64,000 nt of DNA from Methanosarcinales archaeon (GTDB lineage: Archaea; Halobacteriota; Methanosarcinia; Methanosarcinales; Methanoperedenaceae), in NCBI GenBank assembly GCA_905339155.1, contig CAJPFJ010000036.1, forward strand, positions 1 through 64,000. Direction: 5' to 3'. Positions 39,201 through 48,034 of this stretch are shown piece by piece. Both the position numbers and the translations under genes were made by a program. The notes under the pieces are model-generated. The model was not told where the DNA came from. It saw nothing but the letters and a program-made list of their open reading frames with translations, and ran no database searches. Numbering within the stretch: the stretch's first letter is position 1; each line of letters opens with the position of its first letter.

Positions 39201-40025
39201 TTATTTCACGACCTTTAGCAGTTCATCCCTGGCTTCATCAAGCGTGAATTTTACTTCAACACCCACCCCTTCTTCCTGGAGCATTTCCATAAGCTGCGCC
39301 ACCATCGGGAGGCGAAGATGTGTTTTTTTTATGAGTTCAGGGGATGAGAATATCTCAAGGGGTGTACCATCTCCTATTATCTTGCCCTTTGAAATGATGC
39401 AAACCCTGTCGGCTAGCATGGGAACTATATCGACTTCATGTGTTGAGACTATGGTTGTGATCCCCAGATACCTGTTCATGCCGTTTATAAGCTTGATGAG
39501 ACGCATAGCTCCGCCAGGGTCAAGACCTGCTGTGGGTTCATCAAGGACCAGAACTTCTGGCTGCATTGCAAGTATGCCGGCAATCGCGACTTTTTTTTTC
39601 TCCCCTGTGCTAAGATGATGCGGCGCCCTTTCTTCAAAACCGGTAAGTCGCACGGTTTCAAGCGACTCACGGACACGCTTATCGATCTCTTCCATGCCCA
39701 AACCAAGGTTCATAGGACCAAATGCTACATCCTGTTTCACTGTGGGCGCGAAAATCTGGTCATCAGGGTCCTGGAAAACAACCCCCACTGTCTTCCTGAC
39801 ATCCATGATATTCTCACTACTTATTGGCCTTCCTTTGATCAGGATCTCGCCACTTGTGGGTTTAAGTATCCCATTGAAATGCTTGAAAAGCGTTGATTTC
39901 CCCGCGCCGTTTGCTCCTATTATTGCGATCCTTTCACCGGGTTTTGCTGTAAAATTGATGGCATCAAGGGCTGTGATCTTTCCGCGGTATACATGCGTGA
40001 GGTTGCGTGCTTCAATAATATTCAT
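39201..40025 (-). CDS. cbiO: Nickel/cobalt ECF transporter ATP-binding protein
   Basis: A 274-residue ABC ATPase with Walker A (GANGAGKSTLFKHF), Q-loop (GVVFQDPDDQIF), signature (LSTGEKKKVAIAG) and Walker B (VLVLDEPTAGLDP). The DPDDQIF Q-loop is typical of ECF ATPases. It powers metal uptake together with CbiQ and CbiM on either side; a homodimer is expected because only one ATPase gene is present. Confidence 0.93.
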   Translation of the reverse strand: MNIIEARNLTHVYRGKITALDAINFTAKPGERIAIIGANGAGKSTLFKHFNGILKPTSGEILIKGRPISSENIMDVRKTVGVVFQDPDDQIFAPTVKQDVAFGPMNLGLGMEEIDKRVRESLETVRLTGFEERAPHHLSTGEKKKVAIAGILAMQPEVLVLDEPTAGLDPGGAMRLIKLINGMNRYLGITTIVSTHEVDIVPMLADRVCIISKGKIIGDGTPLEIFSSPELIKKTHLRLPMVAQLMEMLQEEGVGVEVKFTLDEARDELLKVVK

Positions 40026-40026
40026 G

Positions 40027-40962
40027 TCATGCCTTTTTTATGACCCTTGATATTCCAACCCACATTATCAGTATTGCCGCTAATCCAATTAAGATGGCAG
40101 CTACTTTTCCTGCTTCTCCCATACCGGGTATGGAATAATCCGGGAACAGGGGAGTTATTGGCGCGATCATGTTATTGATCTTGCTGCTCACGACCAGGTT
40201 TGCTGTCTGTTGCAGGCCGTCCGGGTCGCCTGATGCAAGAAACGGTGCGGCTATGGCAAGTCCTAACAAAGCTGAAATTCCCATAGCTGCAACCTTTGCT
40301 GTGCTTTCTTTTTTGAGGGTCTCTTCATTAACGATATCCGGCCTTGCTTTTATTATTGCGCCAAATACTATTACAGTTATAAGACCTTCCCCGATCCCCG
40401 CGATGCCCTGGAACGTTCCCATGAGAAGAACACCCTGCTTGAGCGGAAAAGTCCCTGCCAGCCAGAGTTCAAATGAAAGAGCTATTGCAGGTAACAGCAT
40501 GCTCAACCATGCCCCTGCGAACATTGCCAGATGACGCTTTACTGAAAGTTTGCTTAAACCGATGAATGTATAATATCCCATGAAGCCCCCGATAATTCCC
40601 ATGTTCAATATGTTTGCTCCCATCACTGTAATGCCACCGTCCCCAAAAAGAGATTGAATAGCAAGCACCATGGTCATCAGTAAAACAGCAGCCCAGGGAC
40701 TTGCAAATATTATTGCGGTAAGTGCAGCTCCCACTATATGCCAGCTGACACCCGTGAGCATGGGTACAGGAATAAGGAGGCTGGCCGCGATGTTAATGGT
40801 CTGGAGAACGAAAATACCCGCCGCAAGAACGCCAAAAAGCGGTATCATATTCTCGTTCATGTCCCTTCGTGCCCATTTTACTGCTCTTGTGATAAATAAG
40901 ATCGATATTATCCAGTAGATCGCCGCCTGCCCCAGGGGAATAAATGTGTCCGGTATATGCAT
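40027..40962 (-). CDS. cbiM: Nickel/cobalt ECF transporter S component, CbiM-CbiN (NikMN) fusion
   Basis: A 311-residue membrane protein starting MHIPDTFIPLGQAAIYW, whose N-terminal Met-His-Ile-Pro loop inserts into the protein and binds the metal in this family. About seven helices make the CbiM part; the C-terminal 90 residues, with ASGDPDGLQQTANLV and a final helix, form the PDGLE (CbiN/NikN) part in the same polypeptide. Nickel is the more likely substrate given the NikR-like site upstream and the demand of methyl-CoM reductase F430; cobalt remains possible. Confidence 0.9.
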   Translation of the reverse strand: MHIPDTFIPLGQAAIYWIISILFITRAVKWARRDMNENMIPLFGVLAAGIFVLQTINIAASLLIPVPMLTGVSWHIVGAALTAIIFASPWAAVLLMTMVLAIQSLFGDGGITVMGANILNMGIIGGFMGYYTFIGLSKLSVKRHLAMFAGAWLSMLLPAIALSFELWLAGTFPLKQGVLLMGTFQGIAGIGEGLITVIVFGAIIKARPDIVNEETLKKESTAKVAAMGISALLGLAIAAPFLASGDPDGLQQTANLVVSSKINNMIAPITPLFPDYSIPGMGEAGKVAAILIGLAAILIMWVGISRVIKKA

Positions 40963-41018
40963 TTTCTATGTCCTCCTCAAATAATATTTATTAATATTTC
41001 ATAATTTTGAACATATAT

Positions 41019-41048
41019 AGTATTACAATTATGATATTTTGTAATACT
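41019..41048. promoter_or_regulatory. Candidate NikR operator upstream of cbiMOQ
   Basis: A perfect inverted repeat, agtattaca and tgtaatact separated by 12 bp, lies 57 bp before the cbiM start. Written as half-sites it is GTATTA-N16-TAATAC, the same spacing as the classical NikR site GTATGA-N16-TCATAC. I infer nickel-dependent repression. The nikR gene is not in this window. Confidence 0.6.
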
Positions 41049-41173
41049 GATTGAATAATCGTTATAGTTTTCTGGGTATATTTAGGTTATGGTCAAGAGG
41101 AATCTGAGCCCGTCTTTAAGAAATAAGGCGGCTGTAGTAAACTTTATTATTTAGAAAGAACCTCATAAAAAGC

Positions 41174-41281
41174 ATGGGAGTTTTAATTAAAATTATATCA
41201 AGTATAAAGCTAACAAAAGAAAAAATTGGATTATGGGCGCTTGCTTTGATTGCTGTGGCAATTAGCAGCTTTCCAAAATAA
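41174..41281 (+). CDS. Possible 35-residue single-helix membrane protein
   Basis: A short frame, MGVLIKIISSIKLTKEKIGL then WALALIAVAISSFPK, gives an amphipathic basic N-terminus and one hydrophobic helix. It ends nine bases before the stop of the convergent DUF5658-like gene. No clear ribosome binding site. The composition is protein-like but chance cannot be excluded. Confidence 0.35.
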   Translation: MGVLIKIISSIKLTKEKIGLWALALIAVAISSFPK

Positions 41282-41289
41282 CTGTCCAT

Positions 41290-41823
41290 TCACTCTTTAT
41301 TTTTAAACCTATTGATTATAAATAATAAAATGATAGCAATGTCATTTAATATGCACTTGAAATAAGGTCTTATTTTCATATGTGCGTGTTTATCTATTCG
41401 TTCTCCAATGCTTGTTAATATCAAGATCAATATTATAAATAAGAAAATTGCCTGTTCAGGGGATACAATAAGTGTTTCATTCCTTCCAGCCTGTATATTG
41501 AGGATAATTCCCAACATTCCTGCAACAATAAATGAGACAAGATAGCCACTAATTATCCAATAATAAGTCTCATCCAGTATAAGAAAAGGCATTAATAAAA
41601 GTATAAAAGTAACACATAATTTTATCAATATAAAATCTGATATACCAAAGTTGAGAATCAGATACTGCACGATTAAGTTTCCTTCTCCCATGATACCCCG
41701 CTTTTCAACCATCCAAGCGCTTGTGATGGCATCTCCAATGCCGAATGTCAAAAATGCTAATAAGAAAAGAGCAACCTGTAATCTATTATGCCAGCAGGAA
41801 TAATAACCACTTTTGCTTTTCAA
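41290..41823 (-). CDS. DUF5658-like integral membrane protein
   Basis: A 177-residue protein with four to five hydrophobic helices. The segment FLTFGIGDAITSAWMVEKRGI followed by EGNLIVQYL resembles the archaeal DUF5658 pattern, in which a first helix is followed by Gly-Asp and an acidic loop. No enzymatic motif. Function unknown. Confidence 0.6.
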   Translation of the reverse strand: MKSKSGYYSCWHNRLQVALFLLAFLTFGIGDAITSAWMVEKRGIMGEGNLIVQYLILNFGISDFILIKLCVTFILLLMPFLILDETYYWIISGYLVSFIVAGMLGIILNIQAGRNETLIVSPEQAIFLFIILILILTSIGERIDKHAHMKIRPYFKCILNDIAIILLFIINRFKNKE

Positions 41824-42079
41824 ACTCTCCCCATATCTTTTAATTATTGATTATCCTTGATAAGATTGTCCTATAATTTATTAATGAAACATATTCTCTT
41901 TTATCTTAAAACCTTTCTTTCCATAAAAGCCAAATCTTCAAATTTTTTGTTTAACAATTTCATAAATTTATGGAGAATGTTGCTTAACTATCCTATCTAC
42001 TTTTTGGGGGTTCACTCCATGATTATGTATATGCGATATATGCATAGATTTATATCTTAAAACGGTTATCATCATTATT

Positions 42080-43042
42080 ATGCTAATCATAACTAAACTT
42101 CTATATTATCTTATTTCAAAAATTCAGAGAGTATTAATCCTCTTAAATTTTAATAAATTGTGGTATAGTAATGTGAGAAATTTGCCTAAGACATCTCAAC
42201 TTCTTGATTTATTAATTTTTTCGAACGTATACATTTCCATTGGAGCTATGAGCCTTAGTTATGTTCTTTTTAAACTTGCCGGAATTCCAGTAAATTATAT
42301 AATATTGATACCGTTTCTTATTATGTTTGTAATTTACACATTCAACAGCAAGACAGATACAAGAGAGGATGCATTAAGTGATTCAAAGAAATTCGAATTT
42401 AATAAATTGTACAACAAGTACTTCCTTGCATTTGCATTTGCAGGCTTCGGATTGTTAGTTGTATTTAGTTTTATTAAAGGTATAAAATATGGTTTGGAAG
42501 TCCTTGTGCCTTTTGTAATAGGTCTTTTATACAGTAGTAGAATTTCCTTAAAATCAAAAATGATACGTCTGAAAGATATTCTCTTTTTTAAAAATTTTAT
42601 TGTGGCCATCACATGGGCTTTTGTGACAGTAATAATACCAGCATCGTTCCTGAATATAACCTTTACACAGGATATATATTTACTCAGCTTCTTTATTTTC
42701 ACAACATTACTGATCGATGAGATATTTTTTGATATAAAAGATTTAAAAGGCGATTCAGAAGTAGACACAAAAACAATACCTGGTATATATGGAATCCCAT
42801 TCACAAATAAGCTTCTTGTTTTCCTGAATATCACTTTTATATCAATTTTAATTATTGAATATTGGATGGGAACAGTAGATACTTTTTTGCTTGAAATTGG
42901 TATTTTTAGTGCAATCTATGGATTTCTTTATATATTACTGTATAATTTAAACGTTATAGAGATAAATAAATTATCCAATATTATTGTTGCTGGACAATTT
43001 ATTGCTGTTGGGTTTTTTGTATTTTTGAGAACATCTCTCTGA
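42080..43042 (+). CDS. UbiA-family prenyltransferase-like membrane protein
   Basis: A 320-residue membrane protein with about eight helices. The two Asp-rich motifs of UbiA enzymes are visible: YTFNSKTDTREDALSD (NxxTD type) in the first half and FDIKDLKGDSEVDTKTIPG (DxxxD type) in the second. The family attaches polyprenyl chains to aromatic rings, sugars or glycerol phosphates; in archaea this includes digeranylgeranylglyceryl phosphate synthase and menaquinone/methanophenazine-type steps. The exact substrate is not evident. It is unusually AT-rich and monocistronic. Confidence 0.75.
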   Translation: MLIITKLLYYLISKIQRVLILLNFNKLWYSNVRNLPKTSQLLDLLIFSNVYISIGAMSLSYVLFKLAGIPVNYIILIPFLIMFVIYTFNSKTDTREDALSDSKKFEFNKLYNKYFLAFAFAGFGLLVVFSFIKGIKYGLEVLVPFVIGLLYSSRISLKSKMIRLKDILFFKNFIVAITWAFVTVIIPASFLNITFTQDIYLLSFFIFTTLLIDEIFFDIKDLKGDSEVDTKTIPGIYGIPFTNKLLVFLNITFISILIIEYWMGTVDTFLLEIGIFSAIYGFLYILLYNLNVIEINKLSNIIVAGQFIAVGFFVFLRTSL

Positions 43043-43265
43043 CTCACCTTTCAAAGATGACCGAAAATCCGCTATCTACCGCCTATGTACGTGTTAGCCT
43101 AACAAATGATTAGCCTATGCTTATCGTTTTTTAAAATTCCTGGATAAACTTCCCAAGATTCAGAAAAGAAAACTCCTTAACCGATGACCAATGTTTGAAC
43201 ATCAATATTGTAGAAAGTGAATTAATATGAAGCCAGGTACAAGTATCTGTTTTTCTTCGGCCATT

Positions 43266-44702
43266 TTATTCACCTTTAAAATTAATTTGAAATTCTGTTC
43301 CTCCTTCTCTATTTAGAATGATCTCACCATGAAGCTGATTTTCTGCAAGCGATGTGATTAAATGAATGCCTAATGATTTTGTATTTCGAATATCCATATC
43401 CCCGGGAATACCTATGCCATCATCACTTACTGAGAAATGAATCATATTACCATCCCTTTTTTGAAATACAATTTTAATTTTGCCGTGTCTATCTTTCGGA
43501 AATGCGTATTTTAATGAATTAGTAATAAGTTCATTTAGTATCAATCCGCATGGAACTGCAAAATTAATATTTAGTGGAATATTTTCAACGTTAATTTCTA
43601 TTTTTGCATTGCCTTTCCTTCCATAAGAATCCACCAAGTTAGAAGCCAGATCGTTAATGTACTCCTGGATATTAATTTGTGCAAGATTTTCGGATTCGTA
43701 GAGTTTTTCATGAATAAGAGCCATAGAAAGTATTCGGTTATTAATATCATTAAAAATATCAAGATACTTTTGATCAACAATATTCTGGGACTGAAGAAGG
43801 AGAAGACTGGAAATGATCTGCATATTGTTTTTTACGCGATGATGAATTTCCCGTAGAAGCGTTTCTTTTTCCAGTAGTGAATTCTTTATCTGCTCTTCTG
43901 CTTTTTTGCGATCAGTGATATCCTTTACGGTCCCCATACTTGCTACACTGCCGCGATAGGTGATAATCCCCGCATATATATTGACAATGATTCTGCTCTT
44001 CCCATCCCTGTGAAGCATGCGGAATTCATATTCTTTGGGGACTTTTTCTCCTGCCTGCCTGCGACGATAGTTATCCGCAACAATTTCCAGGTCTTCTGGT
44101 GCAACAAATAACTGGAAATCCTTCCCTATAGCTTCCTCCACAGCGTAGCCCGTCATTCTGGAAAATGACTCATTGACAAATTGCATCTTCGCATCCTGGA
44201 TAATAAAAACGCCGTCCTGGATATTATCAATTAAAGTGCGGTATTTTTCCTCGGACTGCGCCAGTTCCTCCTTCGCATGCTTGCGCTCCGTGATGTCTCT
44301 TATTATACCCGACATTCCGATTATTTTGTGGTTTGCATCCCGGAGTGGAGAGACAGTCAGACTCACATTAATCTCTTGCCCATCTTTACGGCGACACAAA
44401 GTCTCAACTCCTGAGACTACCCTTCCGGATAGGATACGATCGATTCTCCTGTTCTTCTCGTACTGCCTATTCTGCGGGATTATCAACGTTGATAATTTTT
44501 CCCCTATCGCTTCCTGCGCAGTCCAGCCGAAAATAGTCTCTGCTGCTTTATTCCATGAAGTCACCCTGTCTTCAATGTCAACTGTTATGATTGCATCACT
44601 TGCATTATCGAACAGGTTACGGTAATTATCCTCTAATGCTCTACGAATATCCTCTGATGCCACTATTATCAACTCATATATCTCAATCTCTGTTCTAATC
44701 AT
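43266..44702 (-). CDS. PAS-PAS sensor histidine kinase (HisKA_2 type)
   Basis: A 478-residue soluble sensor kinase. Two PAS/PAC modules (about residues 30-145 and 150-270) precede a HisKA_2 dimerisation domain with the phospho-acceptor His in LLREIHHRVKNNMQIISSLL, then a HATPase domain with LNELITNSLKYAF (N box) and SDDGIGIPG (G1 box). The frame extends upstream to 44813, but I choose ATG 44702, which starts close to the first PAS domain. No membrane segment. Archaeal kinases of this type often lack an adjacent regulator, as here. Confidence 0.85.
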   Translation of the reverse strand: MIRTEIEIYELIIVASEDIRRALEDNYRNLFDNASDAIITVDIEDRVTSWNKAAETIFGWTAQEAIGEKLSTLIIPQNRQYEKNRRIDRILSGRVVSGVETLCRRKDGQEINVSLTVSPLRDANHKIIGMSGIIRDITERKHAKEELAQSEEKYRTLIDNIQDGVFIIQDAKMQFVNESFSRMTGYAVEEAIGKDFQLFVAPEDLEIVADNYRRRQAGEKVPKEYEFRMLHRDGKSRIIVNIYAGIITYRGSVASMGTVKDITDRKKAEEQIKNSLLEKETLLREIHHRVKNNMQIISSLLLLQSQNIVDQKYLDIFNDINNRILSMALIHEKLYESENLAQINIQEYINDLASNLVDSYGRKGNAKIEINVENIPLNINFAVPCGLILNELITNSLKYAFPKDRHGKIKIVFQKRDGNMIHFSVSDDGIGIPGDMDIRNTKSLGIHLITSLAENQLHGEIILNREGGTEFQINFKGE

Positions 44703-44899
44703 TACACAAGTTCCTATACATATGTGTGTAAAAGATGTGAAGCTAACCTCCATGACAATCCCCGGGCAAAAAAGATAATCTATAAGATAAGTAGATAACT
44801 TCAAGGTAATCACTTTAGGATATCGCCACGATTTCTACGTACACGCACGCTAAGGAATTAACACTTCACTAAAATGAGGAAGCCGTTATTATTCCCACC

Positions 44900-45046
44900 C
44901 TATTCCACAAAAAAGTAACTTTTCTGGCTTCCTCTACCACCCTTACACAAAGCCGAATGAAACCGCTCGTAGATCTCATGCACCTGCTCAAAATTCTCCC
45001 CTGGTGTCACGTCAATAATATAAAGTCGTAAAGTATATATTATATG
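44900..45046 (-). pseudogene. C-terminal fragment of an unidentified gene
   Basis: In the reverse frame the sequence reads RLYIIDVTPGENFEQVHEIY followed by ERFHSALCKGGRGSQKSYFF-VE and a stop. It looks like genuine coding sequence of a C-terminus, but an in-frame stop at about 45050 cuts it off from any start. I cannot name the family. The fragment overlaps the left end of the hairpin-rich element at 45004-45116. Confidence 0.4.
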
Positions 45047-45116
45047 TCATTCATAATATATCTGAGAGGATAAAGCTATCAAGACTTTATCCGACTCTGT
45101 AGAGTTGACGTGACAC
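45004..45116. repeat. Hairpin-rich element bounded by 12-bp inverted repeats
   Basis: Perfect 12-bp inverted repeats gtgtcacgtcaa (45004-45015) and ttgacgtgacac (45105-45116) enclose two more perfect hairpins: atatattat/ataatatat (45035-45061) and ggataaag/ctttatcc (45068-45092). The right end touches the stop codon of the cytochrome gene. It resembles a small MITE or a structured terminator region. Confidence 0.55.
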
Positions 45117-45892
45117 TAGGAGTTCACATTCCATGACCAATTATACGTGACAGTCCCGTTAATGTTTGAAGCAATTGCGGTCACATTCCATATTCCAAGA
45201 GAAGCGTTCATATTAGTATAAATTGCGTCCATAACACTTGCATTGGAATGAACTTGAGCATCATTTATGAGCCACGTCACATTTACGATTTGATCAGTCA
45301 TAATTTCAAAACTTCTGGAATCGCCAATGATATTATTTACAGGAGAAATTGGAGTGAAGTTTGTTATTGTCGGGCTTGGAGGAGAAGTTGGTATTGGAGT
45401 GGGACTTGGTGTTGGTATAGGTGTTATATTTTGGATTGACAGGACGGTTGAATGACAAACCGTGCAATCCCATGTAATTTGAGTGGAATAAGTTTGATTT
45501 GAATTATCATACACCACAGGATGGCAATCTGAACATACAAATAAACCTTGCGATGCAAATATATGATGAGTTTGTGCATGATTTTTCCCAGGGTGACATA
45601 CCAGACAATTTCTTATCAATTCAGAAGAATAAGTTTGAGTTGAATTATCATATATCATTGAATGACAATTTGTGCATTGAAATAAACCGTTTCCAACTAA
45701 TAGATGATGCCTGTTTGACACATCGCTACCATGGCAGCCTCTACAATCTGCTTCTGTGTTGTACGAAGGATATACAGTCGCGGAAGTGACATAACTTGAT
45801 ACTGCCAGTAGAAGGCCTAAAGTCAACAGTACAAGCAAACCTGTTCTGAATAGGGGGATATATTTATTAATATTTATATATAGTCTCCACAT
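45116..45892 (-). CDS. Five-haem cytochrome c with C-terminal surface beta domain
   Basis: This 258-residue protein starts with a basic end and one hydrophobic helix (residues 13-35) as a signal anchor. Five CxxCH haem c motifs follow: CRGCH, CTNCH, CLVCH, CSDCH and CTVCH, with extra His residues (NRHHLL, AQTHHIF) as likely distal ligands. A Pro/Ser/Thr linker (TPSPTPIPTSPPSP) leads to an Ig/PKD-like domain with DQIVNVTWLINDAQV and several N-glycosylation sequons, like S-layer-associated domains of Methanosarcinales. The layout fits extracellular electron transfer through or at the S-layer, as proposed for anaerobic methane oxidisers. Confidence 0.88.
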   Translation of the reverse strand: MWRLYININKYIPLFRTGLLVLLTLGLLLAVSSYVTSATVYPSYNTEADCRGCHGSDVSNRHHLLVGNGLFQCTNCHSMIYDNSTQTYSSELIRNCLVCHPGKNHAQTHHIFASQGLFVCSDCHPVVYDNSNQTYSTQITWDCTVCHSTVLSIQNITPIPTPSPTPIPTSPPSPTITNFTPISPVNNIIGDSRSFEIMTDQIVNVTWLINDAQVHSNASVMDAIYTNMNASLGIWNVTAIASNINGTVTYNWSWNVNS

Positions 45893-46011
45893 TTATTTCA
45901 CTCCTTGCATTTATCTCAAAGAAAACCACGATATTATTGAAATAAATAGATGTATATCATGACAATCATATTAAGATATTTAAACCTTCTCGTTTTGTCG
46001 TGTTCATAAAT

Positions 46012-46320
46012 CTATGGCGTCAATAAGTCTTCTGTCTTAAAATTTTTGAGCCATTTTTCAATATCGATATCAGATATATCATCAGTCTCATCGCGAATTA
46101 TAGCAATAAATTCTCGAAGAATCACAGGTCTTTATTCATCAGACCTTATCAGTGGACCTTGTGGAAACGTTCGAATAAGTCTTCTTGCATCCTGAATCTC
46201 CTCCTCAGCAACATTTTGCATATCCCTAACAAATCCACTACATCACCAAGAACTTTATTGATATAGTCTTCATTTTCAATATTAGAAAAAAACAGCAAGC
46301 AAAGCACCGTATTTTTCCAT
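46012..46320 (-). pseudogene. Decayed gene of unknown family
   Basis: The reverse strand shows a broken protein: MEKYGALLAVFF, then after a shift SNIENEDYINKVLGDVVDL, then after another shift VRDMQNVAEEEIQDARRLIR, then, past an in-frame TAA, RPVILREFIAIIRDETDDIS and DIEKWLKNFKTEDLLTP. Two frameshifts and one stop mean it is not functional. The family is not recognised; the C-terminal acidic-helical part resembles small archaeal regulators. It follows the DUF1673 pseudogene. Confidence 0.55.
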
Positions 46321-46324
46321 TTCC

Positions 46325-46683
46325 TTAGTTGTTCACTTCTTCCCGTCCGTCTTCGGGATATGCATTCTGCTCCACCGATGATTCGAATGTTCCGGTTACA
46401 GGGATGACGATCAGCCAGAAGAGAAGGCCTCTTATAAAAGAGTCAATGTCATATTTCCCCAATAAAAAATAACCAGATATCATTGTAATTATTAGCGAAT
46501 TCAGTAAAATCCTGTTGCGATATTTGTTCCGCCATCTTGCAGTGATTTGAGTTAATCACCGCTGCTATTCGGCGCATTTACTATTAAGTTATCGAATTGC
46601 ATGGATTTTCTTCGTGTAAGTGAACCTGCATAGGTGCACCAGCCCATCATTTTTCGTACCTTTTCCATTACATTAATTGTCAT
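46325..46683 (-). pseudogene. DUF1673-type membrane protein gene with frameshift
   Basis: From ATG 46683 the frame reads MTINVMEKVRKMMGWCTYAG, the hallmark N-terminus of Methanosarcinales DUF1673 proteins, and runs to a TAA at 46552. In another frame the protein continues ARWRNKYRNRILLNSLIITM, SGYFLLGKYDIDSFIRGLLF and WLIVIPVTGTF to the stop at 46325, giving two membrane helices. A single indel near 46550 therefore splits a gene of about 119 codons. Its start overlaps the end of a regulator remnant by ATGA, as in the intact module upstream. Confidence 0.65.
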
Positions 46684-46741
46684 CCTAACCTCAATTTCTC
46701 AAACAATTCATACGCCAGCTTCGTGGGATCGTTTATTTTAA
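46680..46741 (-). pseudogene. 3' remnant of a second HTH regulator gene
   Basis: The reverse strand reads KINDPTKLAYELFEKLRLG and a stop, matching the end of the intact regulator at 48031 (TDDPTKLADELFEKLRALV). Only about 20 codons survive; the rest is replaced by the 3' end of the WWDY membrane protein gene, with which it overlaps by a few bases. It shows that the regulator/DUF1673 pair was once present twice. Confidence 0.75.
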
Positions 46742-47947
46742 CTGATAAATTATAACGTCCTTATTTTCGAAGATCTTATCGAAATACTTGAATTCTGCAC
46801 CGCTGTTGAACTTGTATCCCATCGTTGGTTTAATGATTTTATTTGAATAATCCTCCGGGCTATTAATTAAATTAATAACATCTTTATTCTGTATATTATA
46901 ATTGGGGTCGGCAGCCATTAGCATAATCGGTATTAGATCATTCATTCTCTGTCTTGATATGTATACTATATTTGCACCGTATTTCTCAGCAATTCCCTTG
47001 GCCACACCTTCAGAATCTGCTGCGAAAAACCTTGAAACATCAGCTACCTTCTCATCCGAATCGAATATATCATACAATAATGATGGTCTTCCCACAGTTT
47101 GTCTTATCTCCTGCGAAGCATACGTTATTACGGGCTCTTTGCCTGCCGCTTTGATTTCAAGTTCATAGTCCCACCAAGCGATAACCTTACCAGTTTCTTT
47201 ATTCTGAAGGAATTGAATCGCTTCATAGGTTTCTTTTGAAATCGGATGTCCTGTAGTGCCGCTGGTCGAATCAAGAAAATATGTATATACGTTCGAAGTA
47301 CCAAAAATACCTGAAAAAGTATCGGAATTGATCCTGTATAACTCATATTCCCCGTTTTTCCCTGATTCTTCCAATAAGCTATCTTTTTGGGTGTTCAAGT
47401 AAAGATAATAAGTGCCAAGCGATGCGGTCACAATAATAAGAATAAGTAAAGTTGCCAGGATAAATCTTGTTTTCCTTATCCCTTCAGGTTTACTGAAAAG
47501 AGTAAGGATGCTTGGTATCCCTGCGATAAGCGTGAAAAGTATCAGAGACAATGTGCCGAAAGTATAGTGAGAATAGGGTCTGTCAAAAATGGAATATAAA
47601 AAATCACTTGTGGATGGAAAAAACTCAACAGAAACCAGAGACATGCTCAGATACAGAGAAAATACGGCCAGCAGGGCAATGTTTACCAGCGCCAGTATTC
47701 TTTGAACATTGGCAGATTTTACAAAGTTAAAGAAAATAATCAACGATGAGATGCCTATTGCCAGAAGTATCCCGGATGATATGAAATCAATATCCATTAC
47801 ATACCAGGGAAAAATCAGCGTCTTTGCTAAAACCCTGAGCGCGGTTATTATTAACCAAACCCCGAACACCAGGTGCAGGACACCGAGAAATCCCCTGAAG
47901 CCCATGCCTTTTATTTTGTCTATGTACTTTCCTTCATAAGACACCAT
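46733..47947 (-). CDS. Membrane protein with C-terminal WWDY domain resembling oligosaccharyltransferase AglB
   Basis: With the start at ATG 47947 the protein has 404 residues: about five membrane helices in the first 185 residues, then a soluble domain. That domain contains GKVIAWWDYELEIKAAGKEP at about residues 253-272, followed by VITYASQ and EGVAKGIAEKYGANIVYIS, a layout like the WWDYG-containing C-terminal domain of archaeal AglB and eukaryotic STT3. The N-terminal catalytic GT-C part with its DXD motif is absent. The start is set by a strong ribosome binding site, aaggagga, seven bases before 47947. The open frame continues to 48034 into DUF1673-like leader codons. Confidence 0.7.
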   Translation of the reverse strand: MVSYEGKYIDKIKGMGFRGFLGVLHLVFGVWLIITALRVLAKTLIFPWYVMDIDFISSGILLAIGISSLIIFFNFVKSANVQRILALVNIALLAVFSLYLSMSLVSVEFFPSTSDFLYSIFDRPYSHYTFGTLSLILFTLIAGIPSILTLFSKPEGIRKTRFILATLLILIIVTASLGTYYLYLNTQKDSLLEESGKNGEYELYRINSDTFSGIFGTSNVYTYFLDSTSGTTGHPISKETYEAIQFLQNKETGKVIAWWDYELEIKAAGKEPVITYASQEIRQTVGRPSLLYDIFDSDEKVADVSRFFAADSEGVAKGIAEKYGANIVYISRQRMNDLIPIMLMAADPNYNIQNKDVINLINSPEDYSNKIIKPTMGYKFNSGAEFKYFDKIFENKDVIIYQLK

Positions 47948-48034
47948 ATATATTTCCTCCTTATTGTTTAGCATTAGTGTACTCGGGCACCAGCCCATCA
48001 TTTTTCTTATTACTTCTGTAATGTTTATTGTCAT
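47948..48034 (-). other. DUF1673 N-terminal leader fused in frame to the WWDY protein gene
   Basis: These 29 codons read MTINITEVIRKMMGWCPSTL and on, the start of a DUF1673 protein, and begin with ATGA overlapping the regulator stop. They run in frame into the WWDY gene, which has its own ribosome binding site. Either this is the relic of a replaced DUF1673 gene or it makes an N-terminally extended form. Confidence 0.6.

Noticed and set aside
41857-42060. 67-codon open frame between divergent genes
   Set aside because: It has biased AT-driven composition, no family pattern and no ribosome binding site; it is probably a chance frame in the promoter region.
43043-43265. Possible small gene or transposase remnant between the UbiA-like gene and the kinase
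   Set aside because: Only a 20-codon frame with no recognisable pattern could be read; not enough to support a feature.
45499-45789. 96-codon plus-strand frame
   Set aside because: It lies antisense inside the five-haem cytochrome gene, whose CxxCH motifs make the minus strand clearly coding.
46336-46560. Short forward frames over the DUF1673 region
   Set aside because: The reverse strand carries the DUF1673 helices and ATGA coupling; forward frames have no similarity to anything I recognise.
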